From NCBI GenBank assembly GCA_032622095.1, contig CP136066.1, positions 64,636,609-64,700,608 on the forward strand: a DNA stretch of 64,000 bases. The letters are read 5' to 3'. Below are positions 25,310-35,815 of the stretch, one piece after another (positions within the stretch are counted from its first letter, which is position 1; each line of letters starts with the position of its first letter). The stretch is from Siphonodentalium dalli. Taxonomy: Eukaryota; Mollusca; Scaphopoda; Gadilida; Siphonodentaliidae. A program made the translations under genes and the position numbers. The notes beneath the pieces were generated by a model that worked only from the letters and a program-made list of their open reading frames with translations, made no database searches and was not told the DNA's origin.

Positions 25310-26005
25310 GACACTGTTGTAGATTAAAACGACGCCGGTGTCATCGCCGTGATACTGATAATCTAATAGTGTGGTTAAGATATACACGAGTGGCGCCGTC
25401 ACGGATAGCGATTAGGTGTCAAAATTCGTAAAACCACTATCGCCGATTTCCAACAAACGTGTACATGGATATAGTCATGTACATCCCATAGGAAATCTAA
25501 TGACGTGGTTCAAAAAACCTGAGTGGCACCGCTCGAGTTAGGGATGGGGTTAGGAGAGGGGCGCCAACTTCGATGATTTGTTTTGTCGCTGATTTCCATC
25601 AAACTTAAATATGGTCATCCCCACGATATACGGGATCCAATAGTGTGGCTTAAAGAAACCTAAGTGGCGATACAGAGTCAGGAATGTGGGTTAGGAGAGT
25701 GGCGCCATGGCAACATGTTTTTATTTCCACCAAACTGATATATATATATATCTCCATGATATATGGTATCTAATGGTTTGGTTGAAAGACGTATGGATGT
25801 CACCACCAGAATCAGGGATGGGCACGGGGACGGGTATACAAATTGATAAAAATAACCTTTTGTTGCCGATTAAAAAAAAACTTTTATATAGTTATCGAAC
25901 ATTTGTATCGCGGATGTCTTCCAAACTTATATACACGTGGAAGAATGTTCGTGATATAGTAACCTAATGTAGCTGTTATGTTTGAACTGAACTGGTCCCA
26001 TTCGC
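25310..26005. repeat. Degenerate Helitron-interior units, left part
   Basis: The ~190-bp unit of the two Helitrons (GCCGATTTCCA-CAAAC..., TCATGATATA-GG-ATCTAATGGTGTGG...) recurs here in the orientation of copy B. The block resumes at 26344 after the MITE, so the MITE inserted into an older Helitron-derived array. Confidence 0.5.
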
Positions 26006-26343
26006 TTGACCCTTTACCCAACAAACCGGCCAAAACCGGCCAAATAAAGCTTCAACAGCCTAAAATATCTTCGGTCTGTCTTAATAACACCATACCAATA
26101 TGGATATCATTGGAACCGGCTCCTTGACCACATTGTGATAGTTACAGTTATGCCCTGTGCCAATGCATTCTCTTATATATGCGAGTCGACCATAGGTCGC
26201 CTCGCATATATAAGAGAATGCATTGGCCTAAAAAAATGTGTTAAGCCAATGCATTCTCTTATATATGCGAGGCGACCTATGGTCGACTCGCATATATAAG
26301 AGAATGCATTGGCACAGGGCCCTTCTGTTGGGTAAAGGGTTAA
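26006..26343. mobile_element. TTAA-type MITE, family 1, copy 4 (short spacer)
   Basis: Left edge TTGACCCTTTACCCAACA (TTAA mutated to TTGA), right edge intact TTAA at 26340-26343. P1 (26156-26228) and P2 (26244-26315) are separated by only about 15 bp because the AT-rich spacer is largely deleted, leaving nearly adjacent palindromes. Confidence 0.8.
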
Positions 26344-26883
26344 GGGGGGGGGTAATTGATAAAAATGTTTGTTTCGCCAATTTGCCTAAACATTATATAT
26401 AGTGTATCCATGATATAGTGAATCAAATGGTGCAGTTTAAAGTTCCTAAAATGGTAATGTCCAAGTCAATAACGGAGTTCGTGGAAGGGACAACAAATAT
26501 TTCTGAAAAATTGTCGGCGGCATCACTTACATATAGTAATCTCCGTGATACGTATTTATTTAATAGGACAGTTTAAATATTCCCCAATGGCGTCATCCGA
26601 ATCACTTGTGGGGTCGTGCACCACAGTGCGGAGAGAGTGGGTGAGCGCGAAGCGCCCGGGATGGTCGAAAAGATCGAGTAATCTTCTCCTTCACCCCGGG
26701 CACCACACACGTTAGGGTTCTGGCTAATCTACGGCATTGACAAACAATGTGTTTTTCTGAGCAAAATGCATGGTATAGCTGTTAAACGATAAGAGCATTT
26801 CCGGGAAACCATGTTAGTACAATTTACAAATGGAAATAAATACACAACAGCACTCGATGCCACATTCTAATCTATTATCTATA
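26344..26883. repeat. Degenerate Helitron-interior units, right part
   Basis: Continuation of the array at 25310 to about 26600. It is followed by a GC-rich block with an inverted GGGATGGTCGAAAAGATCGA motif that recurs near 2055-2105. Confidence 0.4.
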
Positions 26884-29413
26884 TCTATATTTGCGAATGT
26901 CTGTCTGTCTGTCTGTCTGTGTTCTATAGAAATTCACAGGGGACCATCTAGATGATGCCAAAGGGGTCTACTAGGAGTAACTTTTTACGAGAAAGATAAT
27001 GGTAGGGGTTAAAATTTTCTAAAGTGACGCCGTTGTTGTCAGGGGCAGAAAAGGGGGAGGGGCAGAAACAAAATTTGTCGGCGATTGCCACGAAACATAT
27101 ATAATCATCCCCATAATATGAGGAATCTAATGGTGTGTTTTAAATATGGCAAAAGTCGCGCCGTTCGATATGCACGATGGGGAGAGGGGCACCAAAATTG
27201 ATAGAACTAATTTTAGCGCCGATTTCCACCAAATTGATATATATTCTTCTTCATGATACAAGGAATCTAATTGTGCGATTTAACAACGCCAAATTGTTGT
27301 CGTTTGGATGAGAGATTGGGAGGGGGTGGGCACTAAATTTGATAATAATTGGTTTAGTCGCCGATTGCCACCACACGTATACAAAAGCATCCCCATGGTA
27401 TGAGGAGTCTAATGGTGTGGTTTATATATGTCAAATGTGGCATCATTCGAGTCAGGGGTGTATTGAAAGGGACAGGGACACCAAAATTGATGCACAATTA
27501 TTTTGGCGCCAATTTCCACAAAATTGATACACGTTCTTATCCATGATACGAGGAATCTGATCGTGTGATTTAAAGACGCCATAGTGGTGCTGTTTAGGTG
27601 AGAGATGGGGAGGGAGGGATTGGCACCAAATTTGATAAAAAAAAAACATTGTTTAGTCGCCGATTATCACCAAACTTATAAACAATCATCTCCATGATAT
27701 CAGGAGTGTAATTGTGTGGCTTAAGGATGTCACAAGTGGGGCGATTCGAGTCAGTGGTGTATAGAGATGAGAGGGACATTATATCTATATGTTTAGTGCC
27801 GATTTCCACCAGATTGATACATATTCTTCTCCGTGATACGAGGAATCTTATCGTGTGGTTTAGACACAACAAATTGGTGCCCTATGGTGAGAGATATGGG
27901 GACCTTCAATTTGATACGAATTTGTATACTCGCTAATTTTCACCAATTTCATATATATGCATCTCTAATCTCTAATGAGTCTTAGTGTGTGCAGCTTGAG
28001 TCCGAAATAGGGACGGGAGGGTCACCAAAAACTGATACAAAATATTTTTAGTACCAATTCCCATCAAATTCAGACACGTTCTTCTCAAATGATACAAGAA
28101 ATCAAATTGTGCTGTCTGTCTTTCTGTCTGTCTGTGTGTTCTATATATAACTTCACGCGGTACAACCGAAGAGGCAAAAGGTGATACAAATATATTTGGC
28201 ACTAATTTCCAACAAATTCATACATGTTTTTATCTAATGATATACCATGAATTAAATCACATTTGCTGTCGTTTGCGTCACGGATGGCGAGCGGATATGC
28301 ACTATCATAGATAAGATTGCTATTCACCGATATCCACATATAAGTTATATATAGTCACCCAGGCCATCTCCATATCATTTTAAGGAGATGTGGGCGTTCA
28401 CATTTCACAATCCCGACAAATGGTAACCCACTTATAAGTCACTAGAACAATTATATCTTCTTAATTGTCATATTTATATGGGGATGGCAATCAGGACATT
28501 CACACACTGAGCTAGCAAAAAGAGATACATAGAAGAAGCATTAAACGTATATTTATCATTATATTGAAGAGATACACATATTCGTGCAAACTGAGATACC
28601 TCGAACCGTCAGAGGATTGCATATATATTATAACAAAATTTAGTCTGTTCCATTCAATACAGTTTCCACACGAAAAGTAACAATTTGTCAAGATATATGG
28701 AAGGCCTGTTCAAAAATAGTGGTCACAGTGTGCAGTCATATATAGTTTCTTCTGATATACAATAAAATGCAGTTAGTTGCACATGACTTTTCAGGATCCT
28801 CCCAATACTGACATCTGACAAGGGGTTTAGAAAAGACTCATAGACTGACATAAACAACTCAAAATCTCGCTCTGTGTCTGGCAAATGTAGCTGATATGCA
28901 CGCGCAGCAACATTTCGTTGAAACTGAGAATATTTAGCCAATATATAGCACCATGAACAAAGGAGCACCTGGAAATTTCTTTGAAACATCTGTATCTTCA
29001 TGGAGATATGATAGCCAGGTATCCTCGAGATCTTAGTCCAATCCACTAGATTTATTGATACATCTCAATATGTAAAACCCAATTGTCATCTTTTATTTAT
29101 GCGAATTAATGTCTTTATGATGTCCATGTATCATATTATAACGTCTGACGTATATGCAGTTGTAAATAAATAAATACTTCATTATTGGTGGAACGGATTA
29201 ATTGCGATAAACAGAATGACAATTGACAAGGTGGGCCACTACTTATATTCCATGACTGTAATAATCATGATTTGTGATGCTATTTGAATATACAATTTAT
29301 GAGAAAACGCATAATACTTTGAACAAGAGTGTTCTCTATTCCCAACAAATATCCACAGCATACAGATGGTTGCACATCGCATTAACCTGGGCAACGCCGG
29401 GTAACCCTGCTAG
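26884..29413 (+). mobile_element. Helitron-like nonautonomous element, copy B (plus orientation)
   Basis: Starts A|TCTATATTTGCGAATGTC, followed by (TCTG)n, and ends with the hairpin ACCTGG-GCAACG-CCGGGT then AACCCTGCTAG|T. The TC start, 6-bp-stem hairpin about 10 bp from the end, CTAG end and A/T insertion site all match Helitrons. The interior has ~190-bp units (GCCGATTTCCACCAAATTG..., TCTAATGGTGTGG) and an exon-like segment at 28723-28990. 2,530 bp; no Rep or helicase frame. Confidence 0.75.
28723..29046 (-). pseudogene. Exon-like fragment carried in Helitron copy B
   Basis: The minus strand keeps an open frame containing VLLCSWCYILAKYSQF, QLHLPDTERDFELFM and VYESFLNPLSDVSIGRIL. TTTCCAG|GTGCTCC precedes it at about 28977, a plausible splice acceptor. 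It is homologous to 18086-18330 in copy A but better preserved. It reads like a captured exon of a cellular gene; the source family is not recognised and no promoter or start is evident. Confidence 0.4.
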
Positions 29414-29587
29414 TGTTATATATTTTCAGCAGGTGAGTTAGTAGGGGCTTTAAGCGTGCATGGAGAAGAACAGATATATATACATGTATTTTGCTTCATC
29501 AGTTATAAAATCTCATAAAGTCACAAATGGCCATTGTTGAATTCACTGTCTGTTTTTTAGAACTGTTAAAGTCACAAATATAGTCAC

Positions 29588-30959
29588 TATTTAGTATAGT
29601 CCAAGTCTTCTCGTACTAAAACTAGCTAAGATTTTTGGATGGAGAGATGCTAGTGTTTAGTCCGAGAACGCGCGCATAGCCTTCTTATGACACGAGTTAC
29701 GCCCAGGATCTGTGGCGGGAATCTGTTGTGTATTTTACTCGATTTACCTAACAAAGCAATACATGATGCTATATACGTCGGAAAGAGCGACATCTTATGG
29801 TCAGAATGGTGTATAATAATCTAACTTTAATATTAAATTACACATAGAATATTCCGGTTGATTGCCACAAACATCGTTGTTTTTTCTGTTTGTTTACTTA
29901 ACTGAAAGCCGAACTCAGGTTCCGAAGAACTTCAGCATTGTCCGGTGTTTGTTCTGAGTATTCTAGTTTCCGTTTCTATATATAGCGCGGGGTTTTCCGA
30001 ACAAGATGGTGAAAAAGTCCAGTTTCCAATGTGCTTTGAGAACAATTCCCGCACTAAAAACTTAATGACATAATGGAGGATCAGAAAGGTAGTTTTGTTG
30101 ACAATTTTCGCAAGCAACTTGTCAAAATTGGAGCAAATTAGAACTCTTGTGTCTGACTTGCCAGGCGTGTGATTTTCATCCATGTGCATTTTGACTTTTG
30201 TGTTGATAAAATAATCGGAGAACCGAATCACACAGTTTCGAAATATAGTTCTTCCGTTTTAGTGGGACTTTTCAAACTTAAGGTTAAAAATTTATACAAA
30301 TTTTGTTTGATTTTTTGTGTGCTTAACAAGAGCAGTATATTGCTCTGTTCGCTTAGTATATATCTTAATTTCGCTGAAGTCCACCAAATGTGGGAAATGT
30401 AGCACCATATTATTTATTCTAATGTTCGTTGTGTTTACACTGTTTTAAACTTTGAGAGGGTTGTAATTCCCCGTAATTTATTTAATGTATTACATTTATA
30501 TCTTCAATGTATAATTAATCTATTTATTTTTTATTTATTGACACACATAATTACGATTACAATGGAGAATTCATCGTAATTTGCGTTGTCAGTCGAAAAT
30601 CTACGGAATATTTTCAACGGAAAATGCCGAACACAGTTCGCCAGGTCAACTGAGTTCGCATACTTTTAAAAATTTGTAAACATTGCGGTAAATGTCTCTT
30701 TTCGCATTAAATTACCACTTTCAATTCACAACTGATGTGGGGTTCAGATCAAATAGCATGTCTTCTGCGGAAAATATATTTTATTGTCGCAATTGTGATA
30801 TTTTATTTCATATAATTGTGGTTTTATTTGAGCGGGTCATTAACGCTTAACTCGTGTCATAAGAAGGCTATGCGCGCGTTCTCGGACTAAACACTAGCAT
30901 CTCTCCATCCCAAAATCTTAGCTAGTTTTAGTACGAGAAGACTTGGACTATATTTAGTA
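29588..30959. mobile_element. Mutator-like (MULE-type) nonautonomous element with 9-bp target duplication
   Basis: Terminal inverted repeats of 103 bp (29597-29699 and 30848-30950, starting TAGTCCAAGTCTTCTCGTAC) differ at about one position. Both sides carry the same 9-bp direct repeat TATTTAGTA (29588-29596 and 30951-30959). Long inverted ends with a 9-bp duplication are typical of the Mutator superfamily. The 1.15-kb interior is AT-rich and has no transposase-like frame. Near-identical ends suggest recent activity or gene conversion. Confidence 0.75.
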
Positions 30960-31339
30960 TTGTTCAAAACACGTAATACGACACTATACCACTGTGGACA
31001 CAGTATACATGGTTGCAACGTCAGTGCCAACTTCTTTATCCTGTGTGAATGAAAAACAATACTAGTGTTATTTTGTAGTCGATTTCTGATATGGTAACAA
31101 TAATGCACTCTCGTCTGTGCCTCTGATATAAAGAGCGTTAATGTTTTAACTTCCGTAAATTACAAAGAGCGTTCTCAATTATGATCTTTTGGCTCGTTTT
31201 CAATGTTAAATTGCTGGACGCTTTTGTCTGCGCCATAGGAAATGTGGTGATTAGAAGCTTTTTTAACTTAATTTGCTTTGTAAGCTGAACAGTTGCTTCG
31301 GACAGTTTGACTAATTTTGTTAAATCTGAATGTGTATCT
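30960..31339. other. Decayed 3' flank of the receptor gene
   Basis: On the minus strand, 31250-31339 (TAAAGATACACATTCAGATT...) matches the 3' flank of the receptor at 42655 (around 43795-43850). This is downstream flank of the 31576 receptor, separated from it by the MITE at 31340. The rest is AT-rich. Confidence 0.45.
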
Positions 31340-31567
31340 TTAACCCTTTCGTGACGGGATCTGTGCTGCTGCAACATTAAACACACTGTGCCAGTGCATT
31401 ATCTTATAAGACAATGCACTGGCTTGTATGGTAAAGGTAATTATTGTCAGGTCAATGCATTCTCTTATATATGCGAGGCGACCTATGGGCGATTCACATA
31501 TATAAGATAATGCATTAACACAGGGTTTTCGCAAAAGTTCAGGAAGCTCCAGTCATGGAATGGTTAA
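31340..31567. mobile_element. TTAA-flanked MITE, family 2, inserted 8 bp past a receptor stop codon
   Basis: TTAA at 31340-31343 and 31564-31567. Ends TTAACCCTTTCGTGACGGGA and CCAGTCATGGAATGGTTAA. Palindromic cores at about 31385-31425 (shortened) and 31455-31517. It lies between the stop codon of the receptor (31576-31578) and the receptor family's conserved 3' flank, so it must be in the 3' UTR or just beyond. Confidence 0.75.
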
Positions 31568-31575
31568 GTGGGTCT

Positions 31576-32685
31576 TTAGACCGTAGATTGTGTCATATGT
31601 ATATTCGTTGTGTGGCTGCGCCCTCCGTTTATCGAATCACTACATGTATATACATGTGTGTCTGAATGGTTCCGAGAGACACTTCGTCGGCAACAGGCCG
31701 TCATCTCCACGAGTTCCTTTCTGAATTTCGACCCAGTTAAACAGTAAAGATAGAAGTTAGAGGCGTTGTTACATGTGACCAGAACATACGCTATTCGTCT
31801 TGCTAATTGGACGCCTGAATTATCGTCAAACGGGTATAAACCGAACTGAACGACATTGATCGTGGTAATAGGCAGAGTCCACAGAAGGTACGTTATACTA
31901 AGAGTCAGCAGTAACTTAGTGAGCTCTCCAGATCCCTGCCTTACTACTGTTGTTGTCATATTGTTCACAAAAACATTCAAATTCTTCCTAGTGCGGCGAG
32001 CTTCCAGAATGATAACAGAATTTCCCACCACGATGAGTAGGAAAGGAATAAGAGAAAATGCTGCCATGTCAATCAAGATAAAGTAATTTTCGAAGAAGTG
32101 TTTGTAATCTGTAGAATGGGTTGGTTTGCATTTACCTGTATCCAATAACCGAAATCCATATAGCACGTGTGAATTCAGTATGATGAGACAGATTCCAATT
32201 ACCACCAGTGTTGTTACTGCACTCTGTTTGGTATATTTCCGTGAATGTGGAAATCGAATGGAGATGGCTCTCTCCGTAGTGATTGCCACGAGTGTCCACC
32301 CTGAATAATCAGAGAGAAAAAGCATAACGAAATTGTCTGTTTTACAAACGAGGTCTGAACTCTCGCGAATATCAAAGTCGTAGACAGCAATTCCCCAGGT
32401 GCGAGAGAGCATGACCATGAGTGATAACGAGTCCACTATTGCTAGAGTGATCAAATACACTGGCATTGTTCCGTTTCTCATCTTTTTTCGACTAAATATA
32501 ATAGTCGAGATAATGTTTCCCGTAAGTCCAACTGTTAAGATAATAGGCGGGAATATTATCCATATCCATTTTCCAGCTGAGCTTGCAACCGAACTATCCT
32601 TTGATTCGGAATTATTATCAAGGACATCCATTTCCGTAGTAGATAAAATACCTGTCATATTATCGATATGCGTCGAAATGTTCAT
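31576..32685 (-). CDS. Class A GPCR, neuropeptide-receptor-like (receptor D)
   Basis: Single-exon 369-residue seven-helix receptor expected in the plasma membrane. The N-terminus has glycosylation sequons (NIS, NMT) and no signal peptide. Helix 1 is ~41-65 with G-N57; helix 2 ends LAIVD85; Cys114 and Cys186 can form the helix 3-loop 2 disulfide. The DRY site reads E138-R139-A. Helix 4 lacks the usual Trp. Helix 5 has Pro214; helix 6 ~255-280 carries WTLP272; helix 7 ends N310-F-Y-L-Y314 in place of NPxxY. A Cys-Cys pair (331-332) after helix 8 may be palmitoylated. The tail ends Q-S-T-V, a possible class I PDZ ligand. The start ATG aligns with paralogues at 40576 and 42655. Ligand unknown; FMRFamide/GPR139-type receptors share the NFxxY-type end. 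Confidence 0.9.
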   Translation of the reverse strand: MNISTHIDNMTGILSTTEMDVLDNNSESKDSSVASSAGKWIWIIFPPIILTVGLTGNIISTIIFSRKKMRNGTMPVYLITLAIVDSLSLMVMLSRTWGIAVYDFDIRESSDLVCKTDNFVMLFLSDYSGWTLVAITTERAISIRFPHSRKYTKQSAVTTLVVIGICLIILNSHVLYGFRLLDTGKCKPTHSTDYKHFFENYFILIDMAAFSLIPFLLIVVGNSVIILEARRTRKNLNVFVNNMTTTVVRQGSGELTKLLLTLSITYLLWTLPITTINVVQFGLYPFDDNSGVQLARRIAYVLVTCNNASNFYLYCLTGSKFRKELVEMTACCRRSVSRNHSDTHVYTCSDSINGGRSHTTNIHMTQSTV

Positions 32686-32735
32686 GTTCGGAGCGTATAT
32701 CCGTTCTTATATGTAGCGATCCGAATGTTGGTCAT
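32682..32735 (-). promoter_or_regulatory. Upstream ORF overlapping the receptor D start codon
   Basis: An ATG at 32733-32735 opens a 17-codon frame whose TGA stop overlaps the receptor ATG (ATGA arrangement). The upstream ATG and its context (TATATGACCAACATTCGG) are conserved in the paralogue at 42606 and, with one base missing, at 40622. Overlapping uORFs commonly lower translation of the main frame. Whether this ATG lies in the mRNA depends on the transcription start, which I cannot see. Confidence 0.4.
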
Positions 32736-32815
32736 ATAAACATATCTTGCATTGTAGATTCAGATTCCAATCGCTTAATGTAGCAACGCTTTATTCAGAG
32801 GAGAATTTGATATCA
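32686..32815 (-). promoter_or_regulatory. Conserved 5' flank of receptor D
   Basis: On the minus strand, CTGAATAAAGCGTTGCTAC, a GATTGGAATCTG block and TGTTTATATGACCAACATTC occur in the same order upstream of the receptor at 42655 (42521-42620). A weaker match lies upstream of 40576. TTTATA 40-50 bp before the ATG could be a TATA element. Conservation may reflect recent duplication rather than function. Confidence 0.4.
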
Positions 32816-33354
32816 CCGGTGGCTTTTAATTAACATACTTTCAATGTTGAATGTCACGTTGAAGCTAAACATAAATTAATCGAACGATAAACGATTCACT
32901 CGCTTGCTCATTATTCCACGATGGTTCCATTATAACTTCTAGCTTCTGAACAAATGTTCACACACTAAAAGGTTTTTTAACGATCCAATTGTTACCACTG
33001 CAGAATTATACCGTATAGACTACATGTAAATGCTGGTCGGTACATAATCGACTACAAAGCTTCATGATTCATTTTATGAGAATAAACCTTTGCGAAGAAC
33101 GAAAACGCCCCAATTGATAGAGCCATATATATCGAGAACCTACAGTTGTTACCAGATAGCTTTGTTGGCTCCGTTTATATAGGAAAAGGATGAGACGGGA
33201 AGGAACCGAGATAGGCAGTTCCACTCTGCTCGTGTGTTCTTATATATTAGATTTATCGGCGGTCGAACACACCCTGTATATACACCCGATAAGATGGGAA
33301 ATTGAATAGCATTGGTTCGAACACGCATCAATCAATGAATGTATTAAGCCACAT
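32816..33354. other. Non-genic
   Basis: AT-rich; no open frame or repeat recognised apart from short chance frames. Confidence 0.4.
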
Positions 33355-33693
33355 GGCGGTTTGCGCTCCAAGATACACATAATATTATTCGCTTTTGATT
33401 TTTCCCGGTATCGTAATAGGTCGATAAATATCTGAACTACTTTTCTACGAGCAGTTTGTAACACAAAAAGACGCATTGAAAAATACAACTATGAACACGG
33501 TGTTTGCCCCCCCCCCCCCCCAAACAGTCATTTGCATGTCGTGCAACAGAAAAGAGCGTTCGTGTTGGTATATTCCTGATACGGTAGAAATAAAGAGCGT
33601 TTATCTTACTTCTGGCGAAAAATTGAAAACGGCTGGAAATGGCTGTGACCTTGGCAAGTGTGTTGCAGGTTATGTCATTCATGTAAGAATACA
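33355..33693. repeat. Dispersed repeat, copy 4 (AAAAGAGCGTT family)
   Basis: Begins GGCGGTTTGCGCTCCAAGAT and contains CAACAGAAAAGAGCGTTCGT and GAAAACGGCTGGAAATGGC, as in 5726-6160. A C16 run at about 33506-33521 has expanded in it. Confidence 0.6.
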
Positions 33694-33737
33694 CTAACCC
33701 TAACTCTAACCCTAACCCTAGCCATAACCCCAACCCT
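33694..33737. repeat. Short interstitial telomere-like repeat
   Basis: About seven imperfect CCCTAA units (CTAACCCTAACTCTAACCCT...) within the AAAAGAGCGTT repeat. This matches the common animal TTAGGG telomere sequence and is probably a repair or insertion scar. Confidence 0.7.
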
Positions 33738-33811
33738 TTGGCAGTTAGAATGAACCATTTCCGTTTAAAGTTGAAATTGATGCGCGATAATCTCAATATA
33801 TTTCGCAGGTA

Positions 33812-34100
33812 ATGACCATAATCTACTGCATTTCCATCTGCATGTACAACACATACGATGGAACACGTGGACACGAATTCAAACTACAAGTGGAGCATAA
33901 ATCTAAAGATGTGAGGAAGATCTCGTGCTCACAGCGAGTATGCGCAGAATGGAACAATATCCAACCTCGTGTAGTCCAATCGCCCACATTAATACATCTC
34001 ATTGAACACACTGACTTTCAATTCAGGGACACAAATCAAGTTGGAATTTGGGTTCGGTCCGCACATTTACATCTCAGTTATGACCTTTGCCGACTTAAAA
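33812..34100 (+). pseudogene. C-terminal tail of a non-LTR retrotransposon ORF2
   Basis: The plus-strand frame contains TRGHEFKLQVEHKSKDVRK followed by SQRVCAEWNNIQPRVVQSPT. This is the typical end of LINE reverse transcriptases (RGH-x-x-KL ... F-x-x-R-V-x-x-x-W-N-x-L-P-x-x-V-V-x-A-x-S). Only the last ~70 residues remain. GTCAAATAAAGCTACC near 34236 could be the element's polyadenylated end. Confidence 0.6.
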
Positions 34101-34999
34101 TTTATCGACTAATTTGGTTTCCGGATGATAACTTCATATACTTAGAATTTACAGAGTATTCCGGTACATAATTAAATAAAACACTATGTGTGTTAGCAGA
34201 CAGTTGGAAGCAAAGCTAGGTTCAATGTTGTCACTGGTCAAATAAAGCTACCTTATTCGGGGATAGTGTGGACTAGCGGTATTTTATTTTGTGTTAAGTT
34301 TGACATACTAATCTTCCTATATTAAGTAGCGTCATAGTATGCGGTCAGCTGAGTGCTCCTAGTCAATGAGGTAGGGTTAAGAATTGAACATGTAACCGCG
34401 CTGTATTAACAAATATGAAACACGTTTTCAATGGTAGCGATGCTATGAGCCAGTCTATTCTGGTCTAAAAGTTTTGCTAAACTGTTACTATACAGTGCAC
34501 ACATTCAACCAATGTCTGAGCATCATGATCCAATGTCCACAAAGCCTGTCGCAGTCACTAATGGCGAATACCACGATGTAGAGGGATCCAACAGGTTCTC
34601 ACATTTCTGTGACGTTTCTGTGGCCTGTGTTTTCTCATTTTGTTGCCATTTGTTGCAATGTATATCTTTCATATTAATACTTGTTTCAATATTTAAACGG
34701 ACACGACTCGTTCGAACTTCCAAATTGTGTCTACGTAGTTTCAGCAAGCCACTATGACTAACTGGTGTTAGTCATAGTGACTACGTTTCAACAATAATAA
34801 CTCGAATTGCAACATTGTCTTGAATTGGGCTTATTATGCATAGCTAAATATTCAATTTCCATCTTATCGCAGTTCTATACGATATATAATTGAACGAATG
34901 CATATATACCAGACCTTCCCTCCCACACCAAATGCTATACTATTAGGATAAAAGCTTTTTATTCAATGACACCACAGACATATCGGTAAAAGAAACTAG
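34101..34999. other. Non-genic
   Basis: Contains the palindromic phrase ATGACTAACTGGTGTTAGTCAT near 34756, related to the TGACTAA repeat at 35575. Two overlapping open frames at 34512-34757 are mirror artefacts without recognisable domains. Confidence 0.4.
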
Positions 35000-35399
35000 T
35001 TAACCCTTTACCCAACAAACCGGCCAAAACCGGCCAAATAAAGCTTCAACAGCCTAAAATATCTTCGGTCTGTCTCAATAGAACCATACAAATATGGATA
35101 TCATTGGAACCGGCTCCTTGACCACATTGTGATGGTTACAGTTATGCCCTGTGCCAATGCATTCTCTTATATATGCGAGTCGACCATAGGTCGCCTCGCA
35201 TATATAAGAGGATGCATTGCCCTAAACCAAATCTTTTTTTAACACTTTTTACCATTTTTTCTTACATTCTTTAACAATTTTATAATTTTTAATGTGTTAA
35301 GCCAATGCATTCTCTTATATATGCGAGGCGACCTATGGTCGACTCGCATATATAAGAGAATGCATTGGCACAGGGCCGTTCTGTTGGGTAAAGGGTTAA
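35000..35399. mobile_element. TTAA-flanked MITE, family 1, copy 5
   Basis: TTAA at 35000-35003 and 35396-35399 with the standard ends. P1 about 35152-35224, P2 about 35300-35371. Nearly identical to copy 3 (24651-25049), suggesting recent spread. Confidence 0.85.
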
Positions 35400-35574
35400 A
35401 CAAACCAAAACCACAAACTATTGTTATACCTCTCACCAGAGCAGTATTGAAATCTGTGTTTTAGAGAATTGATTGAAAGATTGTCCTGCTTTCAATTCGG
35501 TCTCTGATTCTGGATAATATTTCATCTGGTTGAGTATTGGAATTATTTGCACACAATTCCTACCAAATCAACGT

Positions 35575-35815
35575 TCATTGACTCAAAAATCTTAGTCGTT
35601 ATGACTCAATCCTGGTCATTTTGACTTACAAAGTCGTACCATATGGCCCAATTACTCATTTTGACTAACCATTCCTTTGTCGTTATGACTAACATCGCCC
35701 TAGTCATTGTGACTAGTTTTCTGCCTTATTCATTATGGCTAAGATAACAGTCACCATGTCGACAACCAGGTGACTAACCTAAGTTAGTCACATTGACTAA
35801 CTTTTGTTATTCAGT
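35575..35815. repeat. Degenerate palindromic minisatellite with TTAGTCA/TGACTAA motif
   Basis: About ten imperfect copies of a 20-35-bp unit built on TTAGTCATTATGACTAA-like palindromes, for example AGTCATTGTGACTAG and GTTAGTCACATTGACTAAC. TGACTAA and TGACTCA are AP-1-like half-palindromes. Confidence 0.6.

Noticed and set aside
31856-32716. Open frames on the plus strand opposite receptor D (and likewise opposite A and E)
   Set aside because: Antisense shadows of the receptor coding sequence; they recur in each paralogue at matching positions with no independent features.
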